A stretch of DNA of 29,671 bases from contig JADNYJ010000397.1 in NCBI GenBank assembly GCA_015501075.1, positions 1-29,671 on the forward strand, in the 5' to 3' direction. Every line of letters starts with the position of its first letter. Within the stretch, counting starts at the first letter, position 1. Under the pieces are notes generated by a model, which made no database searches, was not told the origin of the DNA, and was given only the letters and a program-made list of their open reading frames with translations. This document shows positions 20,637 to 29,671 of the stretch, piece after piece. Both the position numbers and the translations under genes were made by a program. The stretch comes from Gymnopilus junonius (Eukaryota; Basidiomycota; Agaricomycetes; Agaricales; Galerinaceae).

Positions 20637-21500
20637 ATGCCAGGACCCATTAAATCCTCTAATTGGTCAAGAAGCCTGACCTGGATTCCCCTGTCATCGT
20701 GGCGTGCACTCGGACCCACAGACCTCAGATGGTGGAGAGGATTGATCGGCAGCAGGACCACGTATTACTGTAAGCTCTGCGTTTTTATTGATTCACGTAT
20801 ATTCACATCAGGTACTCTTGTATTTTGGTAACAGGGATCGCCTTTTTGTCATTTTTTTTCAAGTTATCTTTGGAACTAACAGCCTATCCAATTATACAAA
20901 GTAAAGGATATCACAAAACTGAGGTTCAAGTTGTCCTCGGTAAGCTCCAAATATATGAACACGGAAAGTCTTAACTTACATGCGTAAATTCAGGTTATCT
21001 ATTTATCTTTTTATGCCTTTGGAACCAATCATGTTTCTGGATGTTTTATAACTTGTAAGGGCTACCCGTTCTTTCTCAGCCGGATTAATGAAGCATAGAT
21101 ATTTTGTTTCATTTCAGTTTTTACTCTAAGTATAAAGGCTTGTCTGTCTTTGCTTTCAATGACGTCAAACTTGGAATGTCAGTTAGCGTCGCTTTGCAAG
21201 GTAGCTTCATTTTTCTTTTCAAGTAGCTTGTTGCTTTTTTTGATTCGATCCAGTGTTTCTGCATGGAGGTTTGCATATGGAAACGAGGTCGAACAAATCT
21301 AGGTACAGTGACACTGCCGGAATTCACTTCAAGATGCCCAAATGCTGCGGTGTTCTCCTCTGGATCTCTTTGCCTCTTTTCTTTTCCGGTCTACGCTGGG
21401 TTTTTCTGTCGTAGAAGCCTATCCCAAATCATGTAGCTCGTTCGCTGCCGCTGCAGCTCGGACGTAGCATTCTACAATGTATAAATGTTCTTCAAATTTA
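20637..21500 (+). pseudogene. membrane-gene copy A (tandem family, probably eroded)
   Basis: Splice-consistent pieces can be followed from ATG 20637: exon 20637-20769 (MPGPIKSSNWSRSL ... RTTYY), 20835-20939 with the hydrophobic run WIAFLSFFFKLSLELTA, 20994-21054 (GYLFIFLCLWNQSCFWMFYN) and a fourth starting at 21118. All phases agree and the introns are 54-65 nt. Beyond about 21200 the frame cannot be followed with confidence, though another hydrophobic run lies near 21360-21415. Exon 1 resembles the first exons of copies B and C downstream. I do not recognise the family; it looks like a multi-pass membrane protein, and the end coordinate is approximate. Confidence 0.4.
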
Positions 21501-21820
21501 TGCGGATATAATTATTGAACATAGAAATGGGAACTATTCCTGTTTCTGGTATTATACCTTGCGTTTAATTGTAAAAGATTTCGCCATCGGTTGATCTATA
21601 AACTCTTGTTGTCTTTGACTGCGAGTTTAAAATTGAAACTTAAAACTATGCCAGGTACTCAAACGATGTAGGAGGCCAAGAAGTGCTTCTAAGTGTACGA
21701 GAGCATTCAGTCCTTTTCTATAAATAGACGCACTCTGACCGGCTAACTCCGACTGTATACAGGTTGAATGTGACGACAGAGCGATCGACTATCCCTGCCA
21801 CATAAGCCATAAAGTGCCCA

Positions 21821-22560
21821 ATGGCAGGGCCCATTTCGCGTTTTGGTTTCAGCAGAAGGTATTCTTTCTCATCTTTTACACGCTATAGACAGACACGAAG
21901 CGCGTGGAAAGCGTTGATTTGTCAAACAGCGACATATTATTGTGAGCCGCTGCCTTTGGTCTCAATGTCAGCAGGTCCTTACTGTGTATCTTGGGATCAG
22001 GGCTTTCTTTTGCAACGCATTCTCTCTCGCTTTTCCTTGATGTAGCAGCTTACGGGGTGCTACAAAATAGTGGATTCGACGAAGATGAAGTGCAGCGAAC
22101 GATTGGTAGGTTTCGTGACTTGCGTTTCGTGTCAGCGTAACGGCAAGTGCTTAACTTACCCTTATGGTCAGCCCTTTTATTTCTCTTACATCTTCTTTGG
22201 TCGTTATTTTTATTCTGATGTATTTTATCAAGTAAGCACACTGCTATTTTATCGTTCTTCCTCTCAAAGAAGGTTGGTACTCATATTCTGCGCCTTTTGG
22301 CGTGTAGATTCACCTTCCAAGAGCCGATATTCGCTATCGACCATATAAAGCTCAGTCTATTGGCCTGCCTATCCTGCCAATGCAAGTGTACTTTTTTTCT
22401 CTTTGATCATCAAGATTTCATACGACATTGCACAGCTCCAATTATTATCTTGCTGTTACTCGGTCCCGCCACGCTTCTGAAAGGTTTCACAGCCAGTCAG
22501 ACCACTTTAAAGTCCTTCCTCGTCATAGAAGGTTTATCCATTATTTCCTCGCTCTCGTGT
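21821..22560 (+). pseudogene. membrane-gene copy B (tandem family, probably eroded)
   Basis: The start MAGPISRFGFSRR at 21821 resembles copy A, and the exon end ...LICQTATYY before a GTGAGC donor near 21943 matches the ...TTYY/GT junction of copy A. Further hydrophobic pieces follow: PFYFSYIFFGRYFY near 22170-22210, LLACLSCQCK near 22355-22390 and a helix with PIIILLLLGPATLL near 22435-22480. The pieces lie in different frames and I cannot join them all with canonical introns, so decay or indels are likely. The end is approximate. Confidence 0.35.
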
Positions 22561-22731
22561 AAGCATTTTGATATCATTTCTTCCGTCAATAATAATAACG
22601 ATACAATTCTGCATCATGCTCACCAAAATTCAGTATGTATCGCTTCATGGATCACCTACACTGCCGCAGTCAGAGCTCGGGGAGAATGGTATTTACCTGT
22701 CGACCATGAACCCGTCGTTTCGAAGTGGACC

Positions 22732-23706
22732 ATGGCTCCCCGTCTGACTCGTCAAAGTGCTCAAACCTCCACATCCAGCTCTTTCTATCCGTTTTAGGAC
22801 CAAATCCCTTACCAGAAGCTGCTCCAACTCTCGTCTTACGCCGCCTCATATTGTACTACCTTGAAAAACACAAGGTCACAGCTTGTGGCAACCTTTCTAT
22901 CATCGCTTGACGTATTATTGTAAGTTTTTTTCAGATCTTATTGTCAAGGTCAAGTGGTCGATTTGTATGCACACAGGGATAACTTTGATTTGTATATCAG
23001 TCTCCTTGATTTCAGCAATTCCAGTCCTCTCCATTCAAGAATGGGATAAAAATGGCGGACGTACGTTTTGATCCACATTTCTGAGAACCTCAAAAATTGA
23101 TAAAGACTAGTCCGGTCCCTTCGTACATTTGCGATCGTCAATACTCTCTCTCTTCTACTTATATTCATTCGGTAAGTTTTTCGAGACCGCTCTTCAACTT
23201 TATTTCTCTCTTCCTCATTTCACTTCATTCTTAGCTTCTGGTCACACTATCAAAAGACAACATTACGAAAGGGTTTCTGCAATGCTTACGCGCAAGTCCG
23301 CATTGGAATTTTAAATACTTTTCTACTACGTAAGCCTAGTTCTTCAATTCCCTGAAATATTTTAAAGCTTGATGATTCTTTAGTCATTGCAGTTCTGGTC
23401 TTATGCCATAATTGCAAGGTAGCCAATGATTTGCGAGGTGTTTTCCTGTTGTTTATCATCTTCCCGTCCTCAATTTCCCCCTGTGCATGTAAGTACTTGC
23501 ACCTCAACCTTTCAGGTGTTCTACCCACTTTCATGAAAAATTCATTACCACAATCTATCCTATGGCTTTTGATAGCTTTAGGAGCTGCTTACATCACAGC
23601 GGTGGCCGCTATGGAAGCTCACGGATTTGAGCATTCGCCTGAGATCCCACGACCTACAGTCGCTGTGTGGAGGCTTGCACGTGGCTATGAACTCGAAGGC
23701 ATTTAG
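22732..23706 (+). pseudogene. membrane-gene copy C (tandem family, partly open)
   Basis: Copy C again shows an exon ending ...RLTYY before GTAAGT near 22918. A hydrophobic exon follows (WITLICISVSLISAIPV, about 22976-23060), then one ending SILSLFYLYSF before GTAAGT near 23171. More hydrophobic pieces are VIAVLVLCHNC near 23390, RGVFLLFIIFPSSIS near 23435 and a last exon with SILWLLIALGAAYITAVAA ending at the TAG at 23706. Exon 1 is frame-broken between the ATG at 22732 and the TYY end. The overall plan suggests five or more membrane helices. Family unknown. Confidence 0.4.
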
Positions 23707-24671
23707 AAGTGAAAATCCTGAGGGAAGAGAAGTTATGCATGACGATCCAGCGCTTCCTTCAAAGTATTAGGTACTATACTTAATTATCTTACCTTTTGTC
23801 GGGGAGAGTACTGATTATTTGTTTGATTTTAGGTTTCTGTTGGTACCAGTTTTCGCGATTGGCCACAGGAAGATGGACTAAACGGGAGGCTGACCGAGCA
23901 CATAAACTTCCTTCCGAACCATGATTGCTTTAAGTGTTGCCGACATTCATACTGACTTGACTTCCGTACTTTTGTTGACCGGCATGTCGGATTCTTAATC
24001 CCCACGTCTTCTCTTCTATCATTCATTGACCCGCCTATTTTTTTAAGTGTGGGAAGGGATGGTACTGCGTAATAAACTTTACACTTTCAGAATTGCAGAA
24101 GTGACCAGAAAAAAATGCGGTAGCTGCAAGGTACACTTGAGTTCTAGGGACCAGGCCGGCAACCAAGGCGAGGCGCCTAACACGCCGTTCCGAGGCAGTG
24201 CACGTCAAATCTGGAAGCTCACGCCCAATTTGCTTGATGCCCTTGACCTCAGAGACTTTCAGACGACTTTCTTTGATCTTCCACTGTTTTAACGGTCTTT
24301 CTTCTAAAAGGAGCCGAAAATAGTAAACTTGTCTCCCTCGGGAGCCGAGTCCAGGAACAAATTGACCCGAGTGCAAATTAGCTTATGTAATAGCTCACGT
24401 GCTCGTCCACAAAAAAAAATGTTGACGTTCCTTGGGTTGGATTCAGGGGCTTTCCTCATTTCTCTGTCTCGTCCTCGCTTCACCGCCAATTACCCCTATC
24501 CCTCCTTCCTTTTTACAGCCTACTTTCTTGTACAGCGGAGGGGATCTTATATCTTGGGTGCGTCCTCATTGTCTTGCGCGTTCTGCACCGAGTTCATTCA
24601 GCTTATCCCCGGCTGCAGATAAATTTCGTCGCCCTTGACATCCAGACTACAATTGTCAGGTTGAATTCTCA
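23707..24671. other. intergenic, no gene seen
   Basis: About 965 bases lie between the last membrane-gene remnant and the zinc-finger gene. Short frames on both strands overlap and lack exon signatures. The final 250 bases are pyrimidine-rich on the plus strand, as in many fungal promoters. Confidence 0.4.
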
Positions 24672-26013
24672 ATGGACGCCATAGCAGAAACACAGGAGCT
24701 CGTAGCAGCTGCCGAGCCTAGTCTCAATACCGAGGAGACCGCTAACTCAGGTCCCGTCGCCGACGTGGTCGAGGTACGTGTACCCTGGAACGCCGTCTCG
24801 GCAGGCCTTTCTCTCATAACTCACGTTGTGCAGGCGAACACCACTTCTGTCCCCAGCGAGGAAAAAAACGGGTCCACGTCCCCCTCTAAGGGTTCTGCCT
24901 CTCCACCTCGGCGTCCACTCACGCGCTCACAGACCGGGACCGTCACTAAGCGCCGAATCCGAGATGATTCCGACCACATTAGCGAAACCAAAAAGCGGAC
25001 ACCAGCTCCGCGCAAAAAGCAAAAGACCTCTTCGACGCCCTCAACTGACAGCTTCCCCCGCTGGCCCAGGACCCGTATTCCACCACAAGTCCGAGTGACG
25101 GCCGCAGTCCCACTCGTGAAGTTTCACTCGCCTCATCAACGTCCTCAACGAGCGGCGTGGGACACAGCGCATTCTTGGCTGGCCAGCAACTCACGTTCTA
25201 CCACGCGCATAACTCGGAGGACCAGCAGCAGCTTGAAAGTCGCCTTCCTCGTTCTAGGGCGACGCTTCCCACTCCTATTCCTAACTTGACGAAAAAGAGC
25301 CGTGGCAGACGCGTGCCCACCCAGGACACTGCGCTAATGATCCGGACAGGAAGGATCACAGGCTGTATGTATGTACGGTCGATGGGTGGGAAGTGCTTTC
25401 ATCGTGGTGAGCACCTAAAACGGCACATTCGTTCCATCCATACGCATGAGAAACGTAAGTGGTCTCTCTTGACTTTTTGATTACGACCTCGAGGCCGTTC
25501 TAATCCCTCTTCTGCAGCGTTTAAATTGCACTTTTCCTTTGTGCCAAAAGTATTTCAATCGACATGACAATCTGCTCCAACACCTCAAGGTTCACAGGGA
25601 AACCGCACCCCAGGAGGCCGGCGCTCAGGAAGAACGTCAAACAGACTATCTCTGCCCCACCTCCTCAGAGGTATTCGGCTCCATCACAGTCGTCATCCTC
25701 AATTTCACCGCCGGTGTATCGTCATCGTCGGCGCTCGTACTCCCCCGCCCGCATGCCAGAACCGGAATCGCCTGTAGGCCCTGCCATACCCCGCACAATT
25801 TATAATGCGTTCCCGAGGGCCACGATGACGATGGGGGCCTATGATGGCCACATCGACCTATACTTCCTACCCTTCCTCAATGGCTTTCAGTGCCGCTACA
25901 AATTCTATCAGTCTTCTGGCTGACATGGCGGTCTCTTCATTGCGGACGGAGCTGCCTCAGTCACCCGTCGATTCTCTGAATCGTACCAGCGCTTTTCGCT
26001 CTAATCCTTATTG
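24672..26013 (+). CDS. C2H2 zinc-finger transcription regulator, Msn2/Com2-like (several frame breaks)
   Basis: Probably a nuclear DNA-binding regulator with two C2H2 fingers. Exon 1 is 24672-24773; intron 24774-24833 is 60 nt; exon 2 runs to 25454; intron 25455-25517; exon 3 continues to the stop at 26013. The N-terminal half is Ser/Thr/Pro-rich with a basic patch (TKKRTPAPRKKQK) that could be a nuclear localisation signal. Finger 1 reads GKCFHRGEHLKRHIRSIHTH and finger 2 is CQKYFNRHDNLLQHLKVH, with the linker split by intron 2. The frame changes by one base at about 25050, 25333, 25386, 25524 and 25850; each change is needed to keep conserved or Ser/Pro-rich sequence. The end SLRTELPQSPVDSLNRTSAF is open to 26013. 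The breaks may be consensus errors or decay. Target genes are unknown; the family controls stress responses in yeasts. Confidence 0.72.
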
Positions 26014-26997
26014 ATCGGGATTTCCGCGTGCCATGCATGGTTCTGCCACATCCCATCCAGCGACCAGCTCGCCTCACGGGCCCTCGGACATACTGGCTGC
26101 CACTCTTTATCTGTGGCCTGACTCCAGGCCCCGGGTAAAATCAAAAGTTCACCTGTACCACATTAACATAGGACAGTACATAAAAGCGAACGCTTTTTCT
26201 TTTTAATTTCTCGCTTTCTTCCCTTTCGGGCCATATTTTCCATTTTTTTTTTGCTGTCCTTTTCCTCGTCAACGCTTTATATATCTATTTATCGTATACG
26301 TAATTAGACAGACCTGTATGTTCAGCGCTTTTTCAGCTAGCTGGACTTCGATGTTGTACTCCTCCCCATCTCCGTCTTCCTCCGTTATTATCACCATCAT
26401 CGCTTGTTTATACATCACGACTTCCCTCCTCTCTTCCTATGCCCGTTCCCCCAATTTCCTTTTTCCCGCTCCTCTTCCCGTCCCGACTCTAGTCTCCTTG
26501 TCTGTCCAACCTCGCATTTTTGTGGCCTTATTTAGTTACAGTATTTATCAACCTCTGTTATGCTTGACGTTTACTACTCAACTTGATTCTCTACATAGAT
26601 AGATGCTTTCTAAATGCCCAAGCAGCCTTACTCGAATTGTGCTAAAACTTTTTAAAAATCGGGTCGACACCATTCAGGGGTCCCAATCCCGAAATAGCGC
26701 TGGCGCGGAAACAAACTCTTGCTTCGCCGCTCATAATCAATAAATCTATCACTATCATATCAGTCACTGCTAACGCTGTGAGGCTATGTTGCTGCCTACT
26801 GTTGCTGCCTACAGCCCTTTTTCTGTGTTCTCTGTAAGTGACACTCGCCTTCCTGTGGCATCTCCTCCTGTTCACCGACAAGTAACACCCCATTGTTCTC
26901 AAGAGTATTCCTCGATTGCCAGGCCTTCCACACCGCACTTATATTTCTCAAAACCAAGGACATCATTGAACAGTGCCGGGCGCATTCAAAATTCGCC
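26014..26997. other. intergenic, T-rich, no gene seen
   Basis: Nearly 1 kb separates the zinc-finger stop from the next start. It contains polypyrimidine tracts (26200-26280 and 26360-26480) and AATAAATC near 26738. Short frames here have no support. Most of it is probably 3' UTR and promoter. Confidence 0.4.
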
Positions 26998-28089
26998 ATG
27001 GCTTCCCAAGACGATTCTTCGCTTGCACCTCCAGCACCTCCCGTAGCTTTTCCTGTTCAATCACCTGTGCCTTACAAGTCTTACTCTCGACATCCTTTCC
27101 TCACTGAAACAGGGATTAAAGGGCAACGTGTCCTTTGGTTAGATGGGAACGGAGGTTGGGGAATATATGATACAAGGGAGCTTCATACCCTTCCAGGCAT
27201 TACATGGGAGAAGACAATGGAGGACTGGGCAAAGAAGGTCAAGGCAATCGTCCAGACAAACATCAAAAGCCTCCCGATGAGCGCATCGATTCTGTCATGT
27301 GGGTCGGTCGATTTTGACTCGCAACCAACAGCAGAGATGTGGCAGATCTTGGACGGGCTCTCGCCTAAGCATTTGCACATGTCCTCAGGGTTCGGAGAGC
27401 GGTCCGCCATCGCACCTCTGGGCTTCCTCAAACACCAGTGGACCAAGCTAGAGACCCTCACCGTGAGCGGTGACACCAATTCTAAATTCTTCAAGGGTGC
27501 TCCGAAAGTGGTGTCCAGAATCATGTCCCTTTCGTTGGAATTATGCTACATGCATAATCTTGTCCTACCACACGCCACGCGACTGAAGGACCTGCACATT
27601 ATAGAGAACAACGCTTGCGATATATTCTGCCATGCTGTGGATAGCAAGCGGAACTCGGGCTTGGCTAAGCAGCTGGAGGTGCTCGAGATTAGGACCAAGA
27701 ACGGGCACGATTTGGAAAGCATATATACCCCCAGAGGGTTCAGGCGGCGTCTCAAGAAGTGTACGAACCTGCGAGAGTTTACTTTTGCTGCAGGTATGAA
27801 AAACGGTTTGGACGTCCGGCTCACGGAGTATATTTCAAACTCTGTTGAGGAATTGACGTTGGAATTCTCCCGTTCACTTCCATTCCTTCGCGAATCTTAT
27901 GAATGGGTTGAGTCTGCTGCTGACTCAACTTGGCTGCCTCGGTTGAAGAGTTTCAAGATGACGGTTGATCCAAAAAGTTATTTCGGGGACATGATGATTA
28001 TGCGCGTAAGGAATTCTCCTCAAGAAAGAGTGGAAGTGGATCTGCCTATGGACTTCACTCCTAAGAGGTTCAACCAGGAGTTCGATTAG
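26998..28089 (+). CDS. leucine-rich, F-box-like protein without a visible F-box
   Basis: A single intact exon of 363 residues, starting MASQDDSSLAPPAPP at 26998, the first ATG of a frame that is also open upstream. The N-terminal 35 residues are Pro/Ala/Ser-rich. The body has irregular leucine-rich strands of the kind seen in fungal F-box/LRR-like proteins: LETLTVSG, IMSLSLELCYMHNLVLP, LKDLHIIEN, LEVLEIRT, LREFTFAAG, VEELTLEF and LKSFKMTV. I see no F-box, signal peptide or membrane segment. The spacing of the LxxLxL units suggests a short solenoid used for protein binding. The absence of introns contrasts with its neighbours. It is not in a recognisable cluster, and the function is unknown. 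Confidence 0.82.
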   Translation: MASQDDSSLAPPAPPVAFPVQSPVPYKSYSRHPFLTETGIKGQRVLWLDGNGGWGIYDTRELHTLPGITWEKTMEDWAKKVKAIVQTNIKSLPMSASILSCGSVDFDSQPTAEMWQILDGLSPKHLHMSSGFGERSAIAPLGFLKHQWTKLETLTVSGDTNSKFFKGAPKVVSRIMSLSLELCYMHNLVLPHATRLKDLHIIENNACDIFCHAVDSKRNSGLAKQLEVLEIRTKNGHDLESIYTPRGFRRRLKKCTNLREFTFAAGMKNGLDVRLTEYISNSVEELTLEFSRSLPFLRESYEWVESAADSTWLPRLKSFKMTVDPKSYFGDMMIMRVRNSPQERVEVDLPMDFTPKRFNQEFD

Positions 28090-29016
28090 ATGAGGCGACA
28101 AGTGTACGATCTCCTAAGATCCAGACAGCCATCAGTGGAGTGCCTGCTTTGATTATTTTCTGGAAACAGTTGACTCCATTTGTATAAAGAAACAACAGGC
28201 CTGATAGTCATGATCATGACTCTTGTAAGTAGTGTAGTATGATACGTTGTATATACCATTTCATCACGTACCTCTGAATCATTCTGACCCCATATTTATG
28301 TCGTGACTTGTACGATACCTGTTTATCAATTTTATTTTTACTTTTACCACGATTTCTGGCAGGACTATTACTTACTCTTCTGAGTTCTCTCTTGTTTCTT
28401 TCCTTCTGTTTTCTTCGGGTCCAGGATAGGACCTCAAATTTCTAAGCATTGGATGACGCGGTGCTTGCGCAAACGAGAATATATCACGTAATTTTTTTCC
28501 AGCCAGTACGTCGTCTCGACTAAAACTGAGGGCGACTGGGCAGGCGCCTCAGGTATGAGTTTCCTCTTCCCGCCCTCTTTCCGTGTCTTTCCTTGGCATG
28601 TGCCCATTTTCCTCTGTACTTGCAAAGCTGTGTACTTTGGACCGTTGATATGGGTTTGCTTGCCGTAAATCTATAATGGATTGGTAATGGAACCTTCCTG
28701 AATCTTCGAACTGCACTGCCAATATATATATGTGGATGACGTCTTGGCTAAATCGCAGCATACTTGCCTCACGGTGGGCATGCCCTAACCCAAGTATCGG
28801 AATTACTGTGATATAAAAGAGCAAAGAGCGCTTCAAGTTGATCCCAACACCGATCTTGAGACTCCTCTCATCAGTGCACTACGCTCGGAACTTTCTCTTT
28901 GGACTGCGACTACACATCTGTAGTGATATGGTACAGCGGATTGCAGGTAAACCCCTGACGTGAGTTGACTTCGTAAGCTCAGAAACCCACATGCTATATG
29001 CTAATGGTACCACCAG
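28090..29016. other. intergenic, with a 16-bp palindrome
   Basis: No exon is supported in about 930 bases. Features are a perfect palindrome at 28206-28221 about 120 bases after the stop codon and a short AT microsatellite near 28722. A short first exon of the right-edge gene may lie at about 28928-28946, but its phase does not join the next exon. Confidence 0.4.
28206..28221. repeat. perfect 16-bp palindrome AGTCATGATCATGACT
   Basis: The sequence equals its own reverse complement. It lies in the 3' flank of the leucine-rich gene. It could be a small hairpin near the mRNA end or a dimer-binding site; a chance palindrome is also possible. Confidence 0.4.
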
Positions 29017-29671
29017 GCTCTCCGAGGTGGTAAAATACCGCGTCTCTCCACATGTCGAGGAAGAGGCGAGTCAAGCAGGGCAGTATCTAGCAGTGGACAG
29101 CCACCACAACCAGATGAAGCAGAGGAGCAACGACCGACGAGATCGACTGCACCCCGGAGAGAGGCGGAGACTTCAAGGTCCGTTCTCCACTAGCACCCAG
29201 TCTTTACTTTTACCTACCTTTTGTTGACTATCCCACTCATAGATCAAATTCAAATGTGTCGTTTCTCCAAGGAACCCAAGGAGTTGGAGTCACAGATACT
29301 ACCTTCCTGAACGCTAATGGGGACTATACCCGCCATTCCAGTGATATAAACATTACTCTACACAATCATTGTAAGTCCAAAACTCAGATGAAAACTCTGC
29401 TTCAACTTTGTTTCTGCAGCAGGAAGAGGGGCGGATGATGGAGGTCCCGGAAATGTTGCAACCTTGGTAAGGTGTTCGTGCGAACTGGTTTCCCCGCTCG
29501 GCATTTATCGAACATTTTTAGCAGAGAGTATCGGCCTCGCCTGTGGATAATAGAAGGGCATCGCCCACCAACGACCTGCAGCCTCTAGGCCATCATGGCT
29601 TCGCTTCTTCAGCGCATGGTTATCCCACGTACGAATCTTTCCCAGTTGACGAATGGGGTATGTAAATTTAT
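29017..29671 (+). CDS. 5' part of a multi-exon gene that runs off the window
   Basis: Four exons join in a consistent phase: 29017-29177, 29243-29370, 29420-29466 and 29522-29657, with introns of 65, 49 and 55 nt and a fourth donor GTATGT at 29658. Exon 29017-29177 needs at least one upstream exon, since its frame has no ATG and meets a stop just upstream. It encodes a disordered Pro/Glu/Arg-rich stretch (SSSGQPPQPDEAEEQRPTRS). The second exon carries GVTDTTFLNANGDYT followed by DINITLHN, a short beta-like motif that resembles N-terminal segments of large Agaricomycete proteins, but that resemblance is from memory only. The last exon ends GYPTYESFPVDEW. The domain that would identify the protein lies beyond the window. 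Confidence 0.62.

Noticed and set aside
20637..23706. Assignment of the tandem membrane copies to DUF6533
   Set aside because: The plan of short exons with helices is similar, but the usual acidic motif after helix 1 and the LRVYALY-type motif are not visible, so the family is left open.
28549..28836. A 95-residue minus-strand frame beyond the leucine-rich gene
   Set aside because: Composition and motifs do not look coding and no splice-consistent neighbour exists.
1..29671. CRISPR arrays, tRNA or rRNA genes, transposase or reverse transcriptase, viral genes
   Set aside because: I found no repeat-spacer pattern, no tRNA box pair, and no frame with transposase, integrase, polymerase or capsid motifs.

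Overview
This is nuclear DNA of a filamentous fungus, most likely a mushroom-forming basidiomycete (Agaricomycetes). The basis is gene architecture: many exons separated by 50-75 nt introns with GTRNGT donors, CTNAC/CTGAC-like branch points and YAG ends, short intergenic gaps, and families typical of that group (a DUF4470-MYND protein and an SRPK-like kinase). There are no prokaryotic operons, no CRISPR array and no tRNA or rRNA that I could see.

Layout, left to right. A seven-exon gene for a small four-helix membrane protein (674-1819). A long DUF4470 plus MYND-finger gene (2891-6620). A ten-exon minus-strand membrane protein of unknown family (8825-7181). A single-domain Nudix hydrolase (9506-10139). 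A mitochondrial DEAD-box RNA helicase of the Mss116 type with an RGG tail (minus, 13034-10513). It is divergent from a CTP synthase gene (13458-16564) across a 423-bp shared promoter. Then comes a broken SRPK-like kinase (17231-18601), a Seh1-type WD40 nucleoporin on the minus strand (20444-18758), and a 3-kb stretch with three eroded tandem copies of a multi-exon membrane gene (20637-23706). Next are a C2H2 zinc-finger regulator with frame breaks (24672-26013) and an intact single-exon leucine-rich protein (26998-28089). A multi-exon gene runs off the right edge (29017-29671).

The neighbours do not form a pathway; the region mixes housekeeping genes (CTP synthase, mitochondrial helicase, nuclear-pore subunit) with lineage-variable ones. 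The most notable window-wide signal is that several well-conserved genes carry one-base frame breaks, mostly in short homopolymers, while others are perfectly open. CTP synthase has three within 270 bp, Seh1 one or two, the MYND gene one at an A8 run, and the zinc-finger gene about five. This looks more like consensus errors in the assembly than decay for the essential genes. The kinase and the tandem membrane copies look more like real pseudogenes. I did not find convincing evidence for a new multi-gene system. The best unknowns are the two membrane proteins, the tandem membrane-gene remnants and the right-edge gene.
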